Shown here piece by piece: positions 17,091 through 26,267 of a DNA stretch of 52,844 nucleotides (position 1 is its first letter; each line of letters starts with the position of its first letter). Under the pieces are notes generated by a model. That model searched no databases. It was not told where the DNA came from and saw only the letters and a program-made list of their open reading frames with translations. Location: assembly GCA_016791385.1 (NCBI GenBank), contig JAEUMR010000041.1:1-52844 (forward strand), given 5' to 3'. The position numbers and the translations under genes are program-made. The DNA is from Hyphomonadaceae bacterium (GTDB taxonomy: Bacteria > Pseudomonadota > Alphaproteobacteria > Caulobacterales > Aquidulcibacteraceae).

Positions 17091-17726
17091 ATGGCCGGCA
17101 TTGTTTTGAACGTCGAAAAGCGTGAACGCACTGGCACTGGCGGTGCGCGCGCGACCCGTAATTCCGGCCTGATCCCGGGTGTCCTGTATGGCGGCCCGCG
17201 CGGCGCTGTGCCGATCGAAGTCGCCAAAGCGGACGTGCTGCAGGCGCTGCGCTCGGGCAAGTTCCTGTCGCACATGATCGAGCTCAACCATCAGGGCGAG
17301 CGCCAGCCGGTGATCCCGCGCGACATCCAATTCCACCCGGTCACGGATCAGCCGATCCATATCGACCTCTATCGCGTGGAAGAGAATTCCGAGATCGACA
17401 TCGACGTCGTCGTTCACTTCAAGAACCACGAAGCTTCGCCGGGCCTCAAGCGCGGCGGCGCGCTCAACATCGTGCGCCACACGGTCAAGCTGCGCTGCAA
17501 GGCCAACAAGATTCCGGAAGAGATCGTTGTCGACCTCACCGGCAAGGACATCGGCGATTCGATCCACATCTCGAGCGTATCGCTGCCAGATGGCGCCCGT
17601 CCGGTGATCCGCGACCGCGACTTCACCATCGCAACTGTCGCCGGCCGCAAGGCTGAAGCCGAGCCGGCCGCGGCTGCGGCTGAAGGCGCTGCTGCGCCGG
17701 CAGAAGGCGAGAAGAAGGAAGGCTGA
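17091..17726 (+). CDS. rplY: 50S ribosomal protein L25 (Ctc long form)
   Basis: 211 aa: an N-terminal L25 5S-rRNA-binding domain (about 1-95, RERTGTGGARATRNSGLIPG, IPRDIQFHPVTDQPIHIDLY) followed by the TL5/Ctc C-terminal beta domain (about 100-190) and an acidic Ala/Glu tail. It binds 5S rRNA in the large subunit. In alphaproteobacteria it usually lies directly before pth; here a toxin-antitoxin pair intervenes. Confidence 0.96.
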   Translation: MAGIVLNVEKRERTGTGGARATRNSGLIPGVLYGGPRGAVPIEVAKADVLQALRSGKFLSHMIELNHQGERQPVIPRDIQFHPVTDQPIHIDLYRVEENSEIDIDVVVHFKNHEASPGLKRGGALNIVRHTVKLRCKANKIPEEIVVDLTGKDIGDSIHISSVSLPDGARPVIRDRDFTIATVAGRKAEAEPAAAAAEGAAAPAEGEKKEG

Positions 17727-17746
17727 TCCGCCTTCCCAGCTACGGA

Positions 17747-17775
17747 TTGAGACAGGCCGCATTTTTGGCTATGCT
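17747..17775 (+). promoter_or_regulatory. sigma-70-like promoter of the TA pair
   Basis: TTGAGA (17747-17752) and TATGCT (17770-17775) are separated by exactly 17 bp. The expected start site is at or next to the GTG start codon of the antitoxin at 17782, and no Shine-Dalgarno precedes that codon, which predicts a leaderless transcript. Confidence 0.6.
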
Positions 17776-17781
17776 CCATCC

Positions 17782-17994
17782 GTGATTAGCGCGGACGAGA
17801 TCGCAAGACTGAGCCCAGCCGAGCGGCTAAAGCTGATCGGCGATCTGTGGGACAGCATGTCCGACAGCGAAGCGCCCTTCCCGCTCGCGCAGCGCGAAGA
17901 GATCATCAGACGCCTTTCCAGTTTCGAAGCCGATCGCAGATCGGCTGTGAACTGGGAAACGCTCAAGGCCGATCTGACAGCGCGCAAGCGGTGA
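17782..17994 (+). CDS. addiction-module antitoxin (Unstab_antitox family)
   Basis: 70 aa from a GTG start. The segment IARLSPAERLKLIGDLWDSM and the Trp-containing tail (NWETLKADL) match the short helical antitoxins annotated as addiction-module proteins (PF09720-like). Such antitoxins wrap the RelE/ParE toxin with the C-terminal region. It overlaps the toxin start by GTGA. There is no obvious DNA-binding domain, so autoregulation may need another mechanism. Confidence 0.85.
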   Translation: MISADEIARLSPAERLKLIGDLWDSMSDSEAPFPLAQREEIIRRLSSFEADRRSAVNWETLKADLTARKR

Positions 17995-18290
17995 ATCCCA
18001 AAGTCAGCTTCACCCCGGCGGCGCAGAGCGAAGTCGTTGAGGCATTCGACTGGTACGAAGCGCATGCGGCTGGGTTGGGCGCCGCGTTCCTAAACGAAGT
18101 GGAGCGGCAGGTCGCCCGTCTCGCCGAAAACCCGCTGCAATTTCCAGCTCTGTTGCAGGATGTGCGCAGGGCTCGGTTGCGGCGATTTCCCTACAGTCTG
18201 TTCTTTCGCATGCTAGAGAACGGCCAAGTGTTCGTCATTGCGTGTTTCCACGCCAGCCGCGACCCGCGAAAGTGGGAGCACCGGTCTTAG
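17991..18290 (+). CDS. RelE/ParE-family toxin
   Basis: 99 aa from the GTG at 17991, which overlaps the antitoxin stop. The sequence has the RelE/ParE fold order: strand VSFTPAAQSEVVEAFDWYE, two helices, then RRARLRRFPYSLFFRML and VFVIACFHASRDPRKW. The ending HASRDPRKW is characteristic of the family. The target, gyrase (ParE-like) or ribosome-bound mRNA (RelE-like), cannot be decided here. It ends 8 bp before pth. Confidence 0.9.
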   Translation: MNPKVSFTPAAQSEVVEAFDWYEAHAAGLGAAFLNEVERQVARLAENPLQFPALLQDVRRARLRRFPYSLFFRMLENGQVFVIACFHASRDPRKWEHRS

Positions 18291-18298
18291 AGTCGTCC

Positions 18299-18913
18299 AT
18301 GCTGCTCCTTGTCGGCCTCGGCAATCCGGGCGCGAAATACGCGGGCAACCGGCACAATTTCGGCTTCATGGCAGCCGATGCGATCGCGCGCGCGCACGGC
18401 TTCGGTCCGTGGAAGAAGAAATTCCGCAGCGAGGTCGCCGAAGGCTCGATCGATGGCGTGCGCGCACTCGTGATGAAGCCGCAGACATTTTACAATGACA
18501 GCGGCCACGCCGTCGCCGAAGCGTCGCGCTTCTACAAGATCCCGCCCTCGAACGTCGTCGTCTTCTATGACGAGATCGATCTGGCGCCTGGCCGCTTCCG
18601 CATGAAGACGGGCGGGGGCGCTGCCGGCAATAACGGCGTGCGCTCGATCGCGGCCTGGCTCGACGATGACGGCTTTCGCCGCGCGCGCATGGGCACGGGC
18701 CATCCCGGCCACGCCGACAAGGTGCACGGCTATGTGCTGAGCGATTTTCCCAAGGCCGACGCCGAATGGGCCGCCAAGCTCATTGACGCGATCGCGCAAG
18801 CTGCGCCGCTGCTGGCGCAGGGCGAAGACGACAAGTTTCAGGGCGAAGTGATGCGCCTGGCGCCCGCGGCCAAGGCCGATCCGCGCAAACCGCAACAGGG
18901 TGAGGCGCCATGA
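18299..18913 (+). CDS. pth: peptidyl-tRNA hydrolase
   Basis: 204 aa from the ATG at 18299; the longer frame overlaps the toxin and is not used. It hydrolyses peptidyl-tRNA released by drop-off. The N-terminus LLVGLGNPGAKYAGNRHNFGF carries the conserved Asn9 and catalytic His19, MKPQTFYNDSG carries the Met/Asn pair, and the segment FYDEIDLAPGRFRMKTGG has the catalytic Asp. TRHN of most homologues is NRHN here. It overlaps the next gene by ATGA. Confidence 0.96.
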   Translation: MLLLVGLGNPGAKYAGNRHNFGFMAADAIARAHGFGPWKKKFRSEVAEGSIDGVRALVMKPQTFYNDSGHAVAEASRFYKIPPSNVVVFYDEIDLAPGRFRMKTGGGAAGNNGVRSIAAWLDDDGFRRARMGTGHPGHADKVHGYVLSDFPKADAEWAAKLIDAIAQAAPLLAQGEDDKFQGEVMRLAPAAKADPRKPQQGEAP

Positions 18914-19650
18914 TCTTCCTGATCCTGACCTACCTGCCCTCGCTCCTGTGCGGCATGCACGTGGTGCGCACGGGCCGCGAGATGTTCTGGCTGTGGCTGT
19001 TCATCATCGGCCCAGTGATCGCGCCCGCATTCTATGTGCTCGCCGTGCTCGTGCCGGAATGGATGGGCGGGCGCACGGCGCGCAATGTCGGCAAAGCCGC
19101 GCGACAGGCGCTCGATCCCGAGCGCGAATATCGCAACGCACTGCGCGCGCTCGAGGATACGCCGACCGTCGGCAACCGCATGAAAGTGGCGCAAGCCGCC
19201 GCCGCGCTCAGTCGCTGGAGCGATGCCGAAACACAATGGGCGCAATGCGCCGAAGGCGCTTGGGCCGACGATCCGGCCATTCTGCTCGGACACGCGCACG
19301 CACTGCTGGAGCTTGGCCGCTATCAAGATGCGCTGACACGGCTTGAGAAACTGAAAGCACTTGGCCGCGAAGGCCAGACGCCACAAGTCGCGCTCGCGTT
19401 CGCCCGCGCCTATGAAGGTCTCGGCCGCAACGCCGAGGCCGACGACGCCTATCGCTTCGCCGCCGACCGCGTGCCCGGTCTTGAATCGGGCGCGCGCTAT
19501 GTCGCCTTCATGGCCAAGGTTGGCCGCCGTGAAGACGCTGAAATCGGCTTTGCCGAGATCGAGCGCCGGTTCCAGAAAATCGCCCCGCCGCTGCGCCCCG
19601 AAGCGCGCATCTGGCGCGACATGGCCGCCCGCGCGCTCGGGCGCACATAA
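18910..19650 (+). CDS. TPR-containing membrane protein, unknown
   Basis: 246 aa, ATG overlapping the pth stop. Two hydrophobic N-terminal segments (MIFLILTYLPSLLCGMHVV and MFWLWLFIIGPVIAPAFYVL) are followed from about residue 85 by tetratricopeptide-like helices (ILLGHAHALLELGRYQDALTR, VALAFARAYEGLGRNAEADDA). The layout suggests an inner-membrane anchor with a cytoplasmic TPR domain. A link to the ribosome-rescue neighbours is possible but unproved. Confidence 0.75.
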   Translation: MIFLILTYLPSLLCGMHVVRTGREMFWLWLFIIGPVIAPAFYVLAVLVPEWMGGRTARNVGKAARQALDPEREYRNALRALEDTPTVGNRMKVAQAAAALSRWSDAETQWAQCAEGAWADDPAILLGHAHALLELGRYQDALTRLEKLKALGREGQTPQVALAFARAYEGLGRNAEADDAYRFAADRVPGLESGARYVAFMAKVGRREDAEIGFAEIERRFQKIAPPLRPEARIWRDMAARALGRT

Positions 19651-19674
19651 CAGACACGCAAGAAGGATTGATCG

Positions 19675-20772
19675 ATGGGTTTCAAGTGCGGCATCGTGGG
19701 GCTGCCGAACGTCGGCAAGTCAACGCTGTTCAATGCGTTGACCAAGACCGCCGCCGCGCAGGCGGCCAATTATCCATTCTGCACCATCGAGCCGAATGTC
19801 GGCGAAGTGGCGATGCCTGAGCCGCGGCTGAAAGAATTGGCCAGGATCGCCGGTTCGAAGGAGGTCATCCCGACGCGGATGAATTTCGTCGACATCGCAG
19901 GGCTCGTGCGCGGGGCTTCGAAGGGCGAAGGTCTGGGCAATCAATTCCTCGCCAACATCCGCGAGTGCGATGCGGTCGCTTACGTGCTGCGTTGTTTCGA
20001 GAACGACGACATCACCCATGTCGAAGGCAGCGTCGATCCGATCCGTGACCTCGAAACGGTCGAAACGGAATTGATGCTGGCCGACCTTGAGAGCCTGGAG
20101 AAGCGCGTCACCAATCTGGAAAAGAAGGCCAAGGGCGGCGACAAGGAAGCCAAGCTCACGCTCGAACTTGTGCTGCGGGCCAAGGCGCTGTTGGAAGATG
20201 GCAAGCCTGCGCGCCTGACCAAGCGCGCGCCGGAAGAGGAAAAGACCTTCCACATGCTGCAGCTGCTGACGGCGCTGCCGGTGCTTTATGTCTGCAACGT
20301 TTCCGAACACGACGCCGTCGCAGGCAACGCGCACACCGCGCGCGTGGAAGAGCGCGCCAAGCAGGAGAACGCGGCCTGCGTGATCATTTGCGCGCAGCTG
20401 GAAGCGGAGATCGCCGCGCTCTCTGAAGAAGAGCAGAGCGAGTTTCTCGAAACCGTCGGCTTGCAGGAGCCGGGTCTCACCAAGCTGATCCATGCCGGTT
20501 ACGATCTTCTCGGCCTGCAGACCTATTTCACCGTCGGCCCCAAGGAAGCGCGCGCCTGGACCATCGAAAAGGGCTGGACCGCGCCGCAGGCGGCCGGTGT
20601 CATCCACGGCGACTTCGAAAAGGGCTTCATCCGCGCCGAGACGATTTCCTACGATGACTTCATCACGTTCGGTGGCGAGCAAGGGGCCAAGGAAGCCGGC
20701 AAGATGCGCCTGGAAGGCAAGGACTACATCGTCCGCGAAGGCGATGTGATGCACTTCCGCTTCAATGCGTGA
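19675..20772 (+). CDS. ychF: redox-regulated ATPase YchF (OLA1 family)
   Basis: 365 aa, full length. The P-loop is [11 protein letters not shown] near residue 8, followed by [14 protein letters not shown], and the G3-like [18 protein letters not shown]. The C-terminal TGS-like domain ends with [14 protein letters not shown] and [15 protein letters not shown]. YchF is a ribosome-associated Obg-class ATPase that prefers ATP. Its last codons overlap the start of a multidrug efflux gene by 8 bp. Confidence 0.97.
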   Translation: MGFKCGIVGLPNVGKSTLFNALTKTAAAQAANYPFCTIEPNVGEVAMPEPRLKELARIAGSKEVIPTRMNFVDIAGLVRGASKGEGLGNQFLANIRECDAVAYVLRCFENDDITHVEGSVDPIRDLETVETELMLADLESLEKRVTNLEKKAKGGDKEAKLTLELVLRAKALLEDGKPARLTKRAPEEEKTFHMLQLLTALPVLYVCNVSEHDAVAGNAHTARVEERAKQENAACVIICAQLEAEIAALSEEEQSEFLETVGLQEPGLTKLIHAGYDLLGLQTYFTVGPKEARAWTIEKGWTAPQAAGVIHGDFEKGFIRAETISYDDFITFGGEQGAKEAGKMRLEGKDYIVREGDVMHFRFNA

Positions 20773-22012
20773 GGCCGCTGCTCCGGCGCAACGGGAGATC
20801 AAAGCCTTAGCGGTGCCCGAACTTGTCGCCATGGTGGCGGCGCTTTCGGCGCTGAACGCTCTCGCCATCGACATCATGCTGCCGGCGCTGCCCGACATCG
20901 GCGCCAGCTTCGGCTTGGGCAGCGACAACGACCGCCAGCTCGTGGTGGTAGTCTATGTGATGTTTTTCGGCGTTAGCCAGTTGGTCTACGGCCCGCTTGC
21001 GGACGCCTATGGCCGGCGCAGCGTGCTGGTTTGGGCGCTCGGCCTCTATTGCGCCGGCAGCGTGCTTGCCGTCATCGCGCCGAGCTTCGGCCTCTTTCTC
21101 GCGGCGCGCGCGCTGCAGGGCGTCGGCGCCGCCGCCACGCGCGTGATCGCCACCTCGGTCGTGCGCGATCTGATGGAAGGCCGGCGCATGGCGCAGGTGA
21201 TGTCGATGGCGATGACGGTGTTCATGGTCGTGCCGATCGTGGCCCCCAGCCTCGGCCAGCTGGTGCTTTTCATTGCGCCCTGGCGCTGGATCTTCGGCGC
21301 GCTGCTGATCTACGCGCTGCTGGTGCTGGCCTGGACCTTTCTGCGTCTGCCGGAGACGTTGGCGCCGGAGCGGCGCCGGCCGTTCCGCGCACCGGCCATC
21401 ATCGGCGGGTTTGGCGAAGTGCTGCGCTCACGCCAGACTGTCGGCTACATGGCGGCAACGTTGTTCATGACCGCGTGCCTGTTCGGCTACATCACCTGCT
21501 CCGAGCAGATCTTCGTCGATGTGTTCGACCTGGGCGAAGCATTTCCGCTTGCGTTCGGCTCGATCGCCATCGCCATCTCGATCGGCAACTTCCTCAATTC
21601 GCGTTTCGTCGTCCGCTTCGGCATGCGCCGGATTTCGCACATGATGGCGCTGGTGTTCACGTTCTCGGCGGCGATGATCGCGCTCGTCAGTGCGTTGGGC
21701 GGGGCGAGCTTCTGGGTGTTCACAATCCAGCTCGCCTGCACCTTCGCCCTGTTCGGGCTTGTCAGCGGCAACTTCAATGCGCTGGCGATGCAGCCGGTCG
21801 CCCACGTCGCCGGCTCAGCTTCCGCGCTCTATGGCGCTGTCACCGCCACCGGCGGCGCCGTCATCGGCGGCCTGATCGCGCGCAGCTTCGACGGCACGGT
21901 CGCGCCCTTCGCCCTCGGCCTGACGCTCTCAGGCGCGGCGGCCATCCTGTGCGTGCTGTGGACCGAACGCGGCAAGCTGATGCGCGAAGGCGAACATCTG
22001 ACTTCGGTTTAG
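20765..22012 (+). CDS. Bcr/CflA-type multidrug efflux MFS transporter
   Basis: 415 aa with about 12 hydrophobic spans. The Bcr/CflA pattern is seen in [21 protein letters not shown] (TM1), motif A between TM2 and TM3 ([15 protein letters not shown]), and motif C in TM5 ([13 protein letters not shown]). It is an inner-membrane proton-coupled exporter; substrate unknown. The ATG lies 8 bp inside ychF, so it depends on ychF transcription or coupling. Confidence 0.92.
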   Translation: MREAAAPAQREIKALAVPELVAMVAALSALNALAIDIMLPALPDIGASFGLGSDNDRQLVVVVYVMFFGVSQLVYGPLADAYGRRSVLVWALGLYCAGSVLAVIAPSFGLFLAARALQGVGAAATRVIATSVVRDLMEGRRMAQVMSMAMTVFMVVPIVAPSLGQLVLFIAPWRWIFGALLIYALLVLAWTFLRLPETLAPERRRPFRAPAIIGGFGEVLRSRQTVGYMAATLFMTACLFGYITCSEQIFVDVFDLGEAFPLAFGSIAIAISIGNFLNSRFVVRFGMRRISHMMALVFTFSAAMIALVSALGGASFWVFTIQLACTFALFGLVSGNFNALAMQPVAHVAGSASALYGAVTATGGAVIGGLIARSFDGTVAPFALGLTLSGAAAILCVLWTERGKLMREGEHLTSV

Positions 22013-22014
22013 AC

Positions 22015-23055
22015 TCAGCGCGTGCGCGATCCTGTCGTGCGCGTAGCTTCCTGCAGAAACGAAACGCTCGGCGTATCGGGCGGATAGAATCGGAATTGGA
22101 CGATCGCGCGCTCGTAATCGATCGCCAGCTCGCGCGTTTGCGAGAGTACATCCATACCGATCAGCATTGCCGGTTCGTCCTGCAAGCCCCAGAGCTCGAA
22201 GATATGGAAAGGCCCGACATACGCCGTAACGTGGCGCAATGTTATCTCGCCGCGCGCGCCGATGCGCATGCGCGGCACCAGGATGGCGTTGTCGAGAACG
22301 ACCGGGCGCCCTGCCGTATAGGCGACGGTGCGCTCTTCCACGGAGGCGCGTTGGCCCACGCTACCGATCACCGCCGCCTGGAGCGCGGGATTGGCGAGGG
22401 TCTGGTTCGATCCGGTGTCGAGGAACAGGTTCACGTCGACATCGGCCACTCGCGCTGGAATGACCACCAAATGCCCGAAGCGAAGCTGGCCGCGCACGGT
22501 GGTCCAATCGCGCAGCAAGCGTGGTGCGCCTTGCGCAGGGATGATCTCGATGCAATTACGCACGAAATCGATGCGGAGCCGGCGTCCGCGCATGCTGTCA
22601 ACGCCGAGCACGCCCTGCTCCCCGGCGAGAAAACTCCCCTGAAGCATCGGCAAAGCGCGAGCGCCAAGCGCCAGATTCTGATAGCGTAGCGACTCCACCT
22701 GGACGAACGGCGCTGACGTCACATCCAGCACCGAATGCACCTCCCCGGTGCTAGTGGAGATCAGGCCCAGTTGCTCGGCCAATTGCTGCGACAGCACCGA
22801 GCGATTGGCGCCGGTGTCGACGATGAAGCGGAATGGCCCTTGCCCGTTGACGCTGACCGGCGCGATGACGCGACCCAGGCGGTCTGACCGTGTCGAGCCG
22901 AGCGCATATTCGGCAGGGGCGCTGGCCTGCGCCTCGGTGAGCTCGGGCGGCGGCACGCATTCGGCGGCTGCCGGTGAGAGCGCAAGCCACACACCGCATA
23001 TTGCGACCGCCAGGAGGCGCCAAAATCCACCCATCGTCGCGAGCATGTGACGCAT
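22015..23055 (-). CDS. double-domain retropepsin-like aspartic protease, exported
   Basis: 346 aa from the ATG at 23053-23055; an ATG at 23046 and a TTG at 23064 are alternatives. A signal peptide (LLAVAICGVWLALSPAAA) precedes two aspartic protease domains, each with its own DTG: FIVDTGANRSVLS near residue 80 and LFLDTGSNQTLANP near 210. Each is followed by the family's hydrophobic-Gly strand (GVLGVDSM and LIGMDVL). Retroviral enzymes dimerise to bring two DTGs together; here both are in one chain. It is predicted to be periplasmic. Confidence 0.85.
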   Translation of the reverse strand: MRHMLATMGGFWRLLAVAICGVWLALSPAAAECVPPPELTEAQASAPAEYALGSTRSDRLGRVIAPVSVNGQGPFRFIVDTGANRSVLSQQLAEQLGLISTSTGEVHSVLDVTSAPFVQVESLRYQNLALGARALPMLQGSFLAGEQGVLGVDSMRGRRLRIDFVRNCIEIIPAQGAPRLLRDWTTVRGQLRFGHLVVIPARVADVDVNLFLDTGSNQTLANPALQAAVIGSVGQRASVEERTVAYTAGRPVVLDNAILVPRMRIGARGEITLRHVTAYVGPFHIFELWGLQDEPAMLIGMDVLSQTRELAIDYERAIVQFRFYPPDTPSVSFLQEATRTTGSRTR

Positions 23056-23143
23056 CGGCGGCAAGCGCCAGCGACCGGCTGCTCACTTCCGCGCGAGCGG
23101 CCTTACGCTCGACGGGCGTGCACCGGCGTGCGACGAATGACCC

Positions 23144-23806
23144 ATGCCGGACCGCATTTCGCTGACCAGCCGCATCGACGGCTTCTCCTTCACCGCGCTG
23201 CAGCAACTCCCTGAGCAGACGCCCATCGGCGGCGTTGTCGTAATCCAGGAGATCTTCGGCCTTACCGATCACATCGCCGACATGTGCGCTGTGTTCGCCG
23301 GCGCCGGTTACGCCGCCATCGCGCCGGGCCTGTTCGAGCGCATCGAGCGCGACTTTCATGCCGGTCATGATCCCGAGGGTGTGAAGAAGGGCATCAAGGG
23401 CGTGATGTCCTCGCCCTGGCCGCAGGTGATTTCGGACCTCCAGGCCGCGATCGATGCGCTGCCGAAGCCGGTCTACGTGACCGGTTTTTGTTATGGCGGC
23501 GCCGCAACCTGGATGGCGGCGGCGCAATGTGAAGGCCTCAACGCCGCCTCCTGCTTCTATGGCCGGCTGATCGCTGATCTCCTGGACCACACGCCGAAGA
23601 TTCCGGTGATGCTGCATTATGGCGCGCACGATGCGTCGATTCCGCCGGAGAACTATGAGCGCGTGCGCCTAGCAGCGCCGGATGCGCCGCTCTATCTGTA
23701 CGACGCAGGCCACGGCTTCTGCCGCGCAGGCAGCAACGATTACAACGCCGCCGCACGCGATCTTGCCGTTGAGCGCACGCTCGATTGGTTCGCGCGCTGG
23801 CCTTGA
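23144..23806 (+). CDS. dienelactone hydrolase-family protein
   Basis: 220 aa. The DLH fold is seen in GGVVVIQEIFGLTDHIADMC near residue 25 and the nucleophile region VTGFCYGGAATW, where Cys121-like chemistry is retained (GFCYGG). The acid and His occur in HYGAHDASIPP and YDAGHGFCR. These enzymes cleave dienelactones in chlorocatechol pathways, but single DLH-like genes often have other ester substrates. It is followed by the VOC gene with the stop and GGAGAGG directly abutting. Confidence 0.9.
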   Translation: MPDRISLTSRIDGFSFTALQQLPEQTPIGGVVVIQEIFGLTDHIADMCAVFAGAGYAAIAPGLFERIERDFHAGHDPEGVKKGIKGVMSSPWPQVISDLQAAIDALPKPVYVTGFCYGGAATWMAAAQCEGLNAASCFYGRLIADLLDHTPKIPVMLHYGAHDASIPPENYERVRLAAPDAPLYLYDAGHGFCRAGSNDYNAAARDLAVERTLDWFARWP

Positions 23807-23816
23807 GGAGAGGCTC

Positions 23817-24215
23817 ATGAGCATCGACCACGTTTCCGTCGGCGTCACCAACATAAAGCGCGCGAAAGCATTCTACGACGCAGCCCTGGCCCCGCTCGGC
23901 ATGACGCCGATCTATCCGGTCGAAATCAAAGGCCAGCTCGTGGGCGTCGGTTACGGCCAAGCAGGCAAGCCCAGCTTCTGGATCCAGCTGCCGATCAACG
24001 GCCAAGCCGCCAGCATGGGCAATGGCGTGCATATCGCCTTCAATGCAACGAACCGCGCTGCGGTCGACGCGTTCTTCCTGGCGGCGATGGAGCATGGCGG
24101 CGTCGAGGATGGCCGGCCGGGCCTGCGCACCGAATATCATCCGGACTATTACGGCGCCTTCGTCCGCGATCCGGACGGCAACAAGATCGAAGCCGTCAGC
24201 CACACGCATGAATGA
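23817..24215 (+). CDS. VOC-family (glyoxalase/dioxygenase-fold) protein
   Basis: 132 aa from the ATG at 23817 with GAGGAGAGG upstream. The paired beta-alpha-beta-beta-beta modules are visible: MSIDHVSVGVTNIKRAKAFY, and later HIAFNATNRAAVDAFF and YYGAFVRDPDGNKIE. Metal ligands would be His5 and the late Glu (NKIE). A specific reaction is not assignable. Its last 8 bp overlap the flavoprotein gene. Confidence 0.9.
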   Translation: MSIDHVSVGVTNIKRAKAFYDAALAPLGMTPIYPVEIKGQLVGVGYGQAGKPSFWIQLPINGQAASMGNGVHIAFNATNRAAVDAFFLAAMEHGGVEDGRPGLRTEYHPDYYGAFVRDPDGNKIEAVSHTHE

Positions 24216-25392
24216 GAACGCTGCGGTCGCCGTCATCGGCGCTGGCCCGGCAGGATTGATCGCCGCGGATGTGCTGAGCGCCGCCGGCAAGCGCGTCGCC
24301 GTGTTCGAGCGCATGCCGAGCGTTGCGCGCAAATTCCTCATCGCTGGACGCGGCGGCCTCAATCTCACGCACAGCGAACCATTCGAGCGCTTCATCCAGC
24401 GCTATGGTGATGCGGCGCCCCAACTTGCGCCGATGCTGCGCGCCTTCACCCCCAGCGATCTGATCGCTTGGGCCGAAGGGCTGGGTCAGGAGACTTTTGT
24501 CGGCTCGAGCGGACGTGTGTTTCCCAAAGCGATGAAGGCCTCGCCGCTGCTGCGCGCGCTGCTGCGGCGCTTGGCCGATCGCGGCGTGGCGATCCACACC
24601 AGCGCCACTTGGCTCGGTTGGGATGAAAGCGGCGCGTTGCGCTTCGCGCACGGCGGCCCGCCTCCCTTTCGTGCGTCGGCGACGCTGCTGACGCTCGGCG
24701 GCGCCAGCTGGCCGCGTCTGGGCTCGAACGGACTCTGGGCGGAAGCGCTGCGTGAGCGCGGCGTCGAGGTCGCGCCGTTCCGGCCCGCCAATGTCGGCTT
24801 CAACGTCGCTTGGAGCGAACACTTCCGCGACCGCTTCGCCGGCCAGCCGCTGAAGACCATCGCCCTCCGCTGCGGCGCACACGCGGTGCGCGGCGAAGCG
24901 ATGGTCACGCGCTATGGCCTCGAAGGCGGCGCGCTCTACGCACTCTCGGCCGAGCTGCGCGCGCGCGCGCCGGTCACCATCCATATCGATCTGAAGCCCG
25001 CGCTCACGAAGGCCGGCATCGAAGCCAAGCTCGGCAAGGCCAAGCCGGGCGATTCACTGTCTTCGACGCTGCGCAAGGCGCTGGGCCTCAGCCCGCTGGC
25101 GGTGGGTCTGCTGCATGAAGCCGGGCCGCCGCCGCGCGAGGCTGCGGCGCTGGCGGCGTTGATCAAGGCCGTGCCCGTCCGTCTCATCGCCGCGCAAGGG
25201 CTTGAGCGCGCCATCTCCAGCGCCGGCGGCATCGCCTGGAGCGCGGTGGACGAGGATCTCCAGCTGCGCGCGCTGCCCGGCGTTTACGTTGCCGGCGAGA
25301 TGCTCGACTGGGAGGCCCCAACTGGCGGCTACCTGCTGCAGGCCTCGTTCGCCACCGGCGTGTGGGCGGCGCACGCCATCCTCAGCCGCTGA
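24208..25392 (+). CDS. FAD-dependent oxidoreductase of the HI0933/BaiN-like family
   Basis: 394 aa from the ATG at 24208. The Rossmann dinucleotide motif is VAVIGAGPAGLIAADVL near residue 8. The family hallmarks KFLIAGRGGLNLTHSE (about 44-59) and the C-terminal LPGVYVAGEMLDWEAPTGGY match the TIGR03862/HI0933 flavoproteins. Function is unproven for most members. Co-transcribed with the VOC gene. Confidence 0.9.
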   Translation: MNENAAVAVIGAGPAGLIAADVLSAAGKRVAVFERMPSVARKFLIAGRGGLNLTHSEPFERFIQRYGDAAPQLAPMLRAFTPSDLIAWAEGLGQETFVGSSGRVFPKAMKASPLLRALLRRLADRGVAIHTSATWLGWDESGALRFAHGGPPPFRASATLLTLGGASWPRLGSNGLWAEALRERGVEVAPFRPANVGFNVAWSEHFRDRFAGQPLKTIALRCGAHAVRGEAMVTRYGLEGGALYALSAELRARAPVTIHIDLKPALTKAGIEAKLGKAKPGDSLSSTLRKALGLSPLAVGLLHEAGPPPREAAALAALIKAVPVRLIAAQGLERAISSAGGIAWSAVDEDLQLRALPGVYVAGEMLDWEAPTGGYLLQASFATGVWAAHAILSR

Positions 25393-25469
25393 ACTCGCGG
25401 GAACAGCGCCTGCCCTTGCCGCAAGGGGGCGCCGCTGCTAGCTAGCGCCCCTCCCCGCACAGGACCCAG

Positions 25470-26258
25470 ATGCCGCAAGTTTCCGCCACGCTGAACGTCA
25501 TGATCGGCGCCGCCCGCAAGGCAGCGCGGGCGCTGGCGCGCGATTTCGGCGAAGTCGAAAACCTGCAGGTCTCGCGCAAGGGGCCGAGCGATTTCGTCTC
25601 CAACGCCGATCACAAGGCCGAACAGACCGTGTTCGAGGAATTGTCGAAGGCGCGCCCGGGCTACGGCTTCCTGATGGAGGAGCGCGGCGCCATCGAGGGC
25701 TCCGACAAGACCCATCGCTGGATCGTCGATCCGCTCGACGGCACCACCAACTTCCTGCACGGCATCCCCCACTTCGCCATCTCGATCGCGCTTGAGCGCG
25801 AAGGCGTGCTGGTGGCGGGCGTCATCTACAATGTGGTGCGCGACGAATTGTTCTGGGCCGAAAAAGGCGCCGGCGCATACCTGAACGATCGCCGCCTGCG
25901 CGTGTCGGCGCGCAAGGATATGCGCGACGCGCTGTTCGCCACTGGCACGCCGTTCAATGGCACCAAGGGCCATGACGTGTTCCTGCGCGAGATCGAGCGC
26001 GTCATCGCCAAGACGGCGGGCGTGCGCCGCTGGGGCGCGGCTTCGCTCGACCTGGCTTACGTTGCGGCCGGGCGCTTCGACGGCTTCTGGGAGCGCAACC
26101 TCTCGCCGTGGGACATCGCCGCGGGCGCCGTGCTCGTGCGCGAAGCGGGCGGCGTGGTCACCGAACCCGACGGCGCCGACTTCATGAAGACGGGCGCTGT
26201 CCTAGCGGCAAACACCGCGCTCGCACCGCTGCTCACGCAAACGCTGCGCGGCGGTTGA
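25470..26258 (+). CDS. suhB: inositol monophosphatase-family phosphatase
   Basis: 262 aa. The Mg-binding motifs are all present: LMEEРGAIEG-type Glu region (FLMEERG), IVDPLDGTTNFLHGIPHFA near residue 86, and the C-terminal SPWDIAAGAVLVREAGG. Known relatives hydrolyse inositol-1-phosphate, and SuhB also interacts with RNA polymerase and rRNA synthesis. The symbol is assigned by similarity and phosphatase specificity is not certain. Confidence 0.88.
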   Translation: MPQVSATLNVMIGAARKAARALARDFGEVENLQVSRKGPSDFVSNADHKAEQTVFEELSKARPGYGFLMEERGAIEGSDKTHRWIVDPLDGTTNFLHGIPHFAISIALEREGVLVAGVIYNVVRDELFWAEKGAGAYLNDRRLRVSARKDMRDALFATGTPFNGTKGHDVFLREIERVIAKTAGVRRWGAASLDLAYVAAGRFDGFWERNLSPWDIAAGAVLVREAGGVVTEPDGADFMKTGAVLAANTALAPLLTQTLRGG

Positions 26259-26267
26259 TCCCGCACG

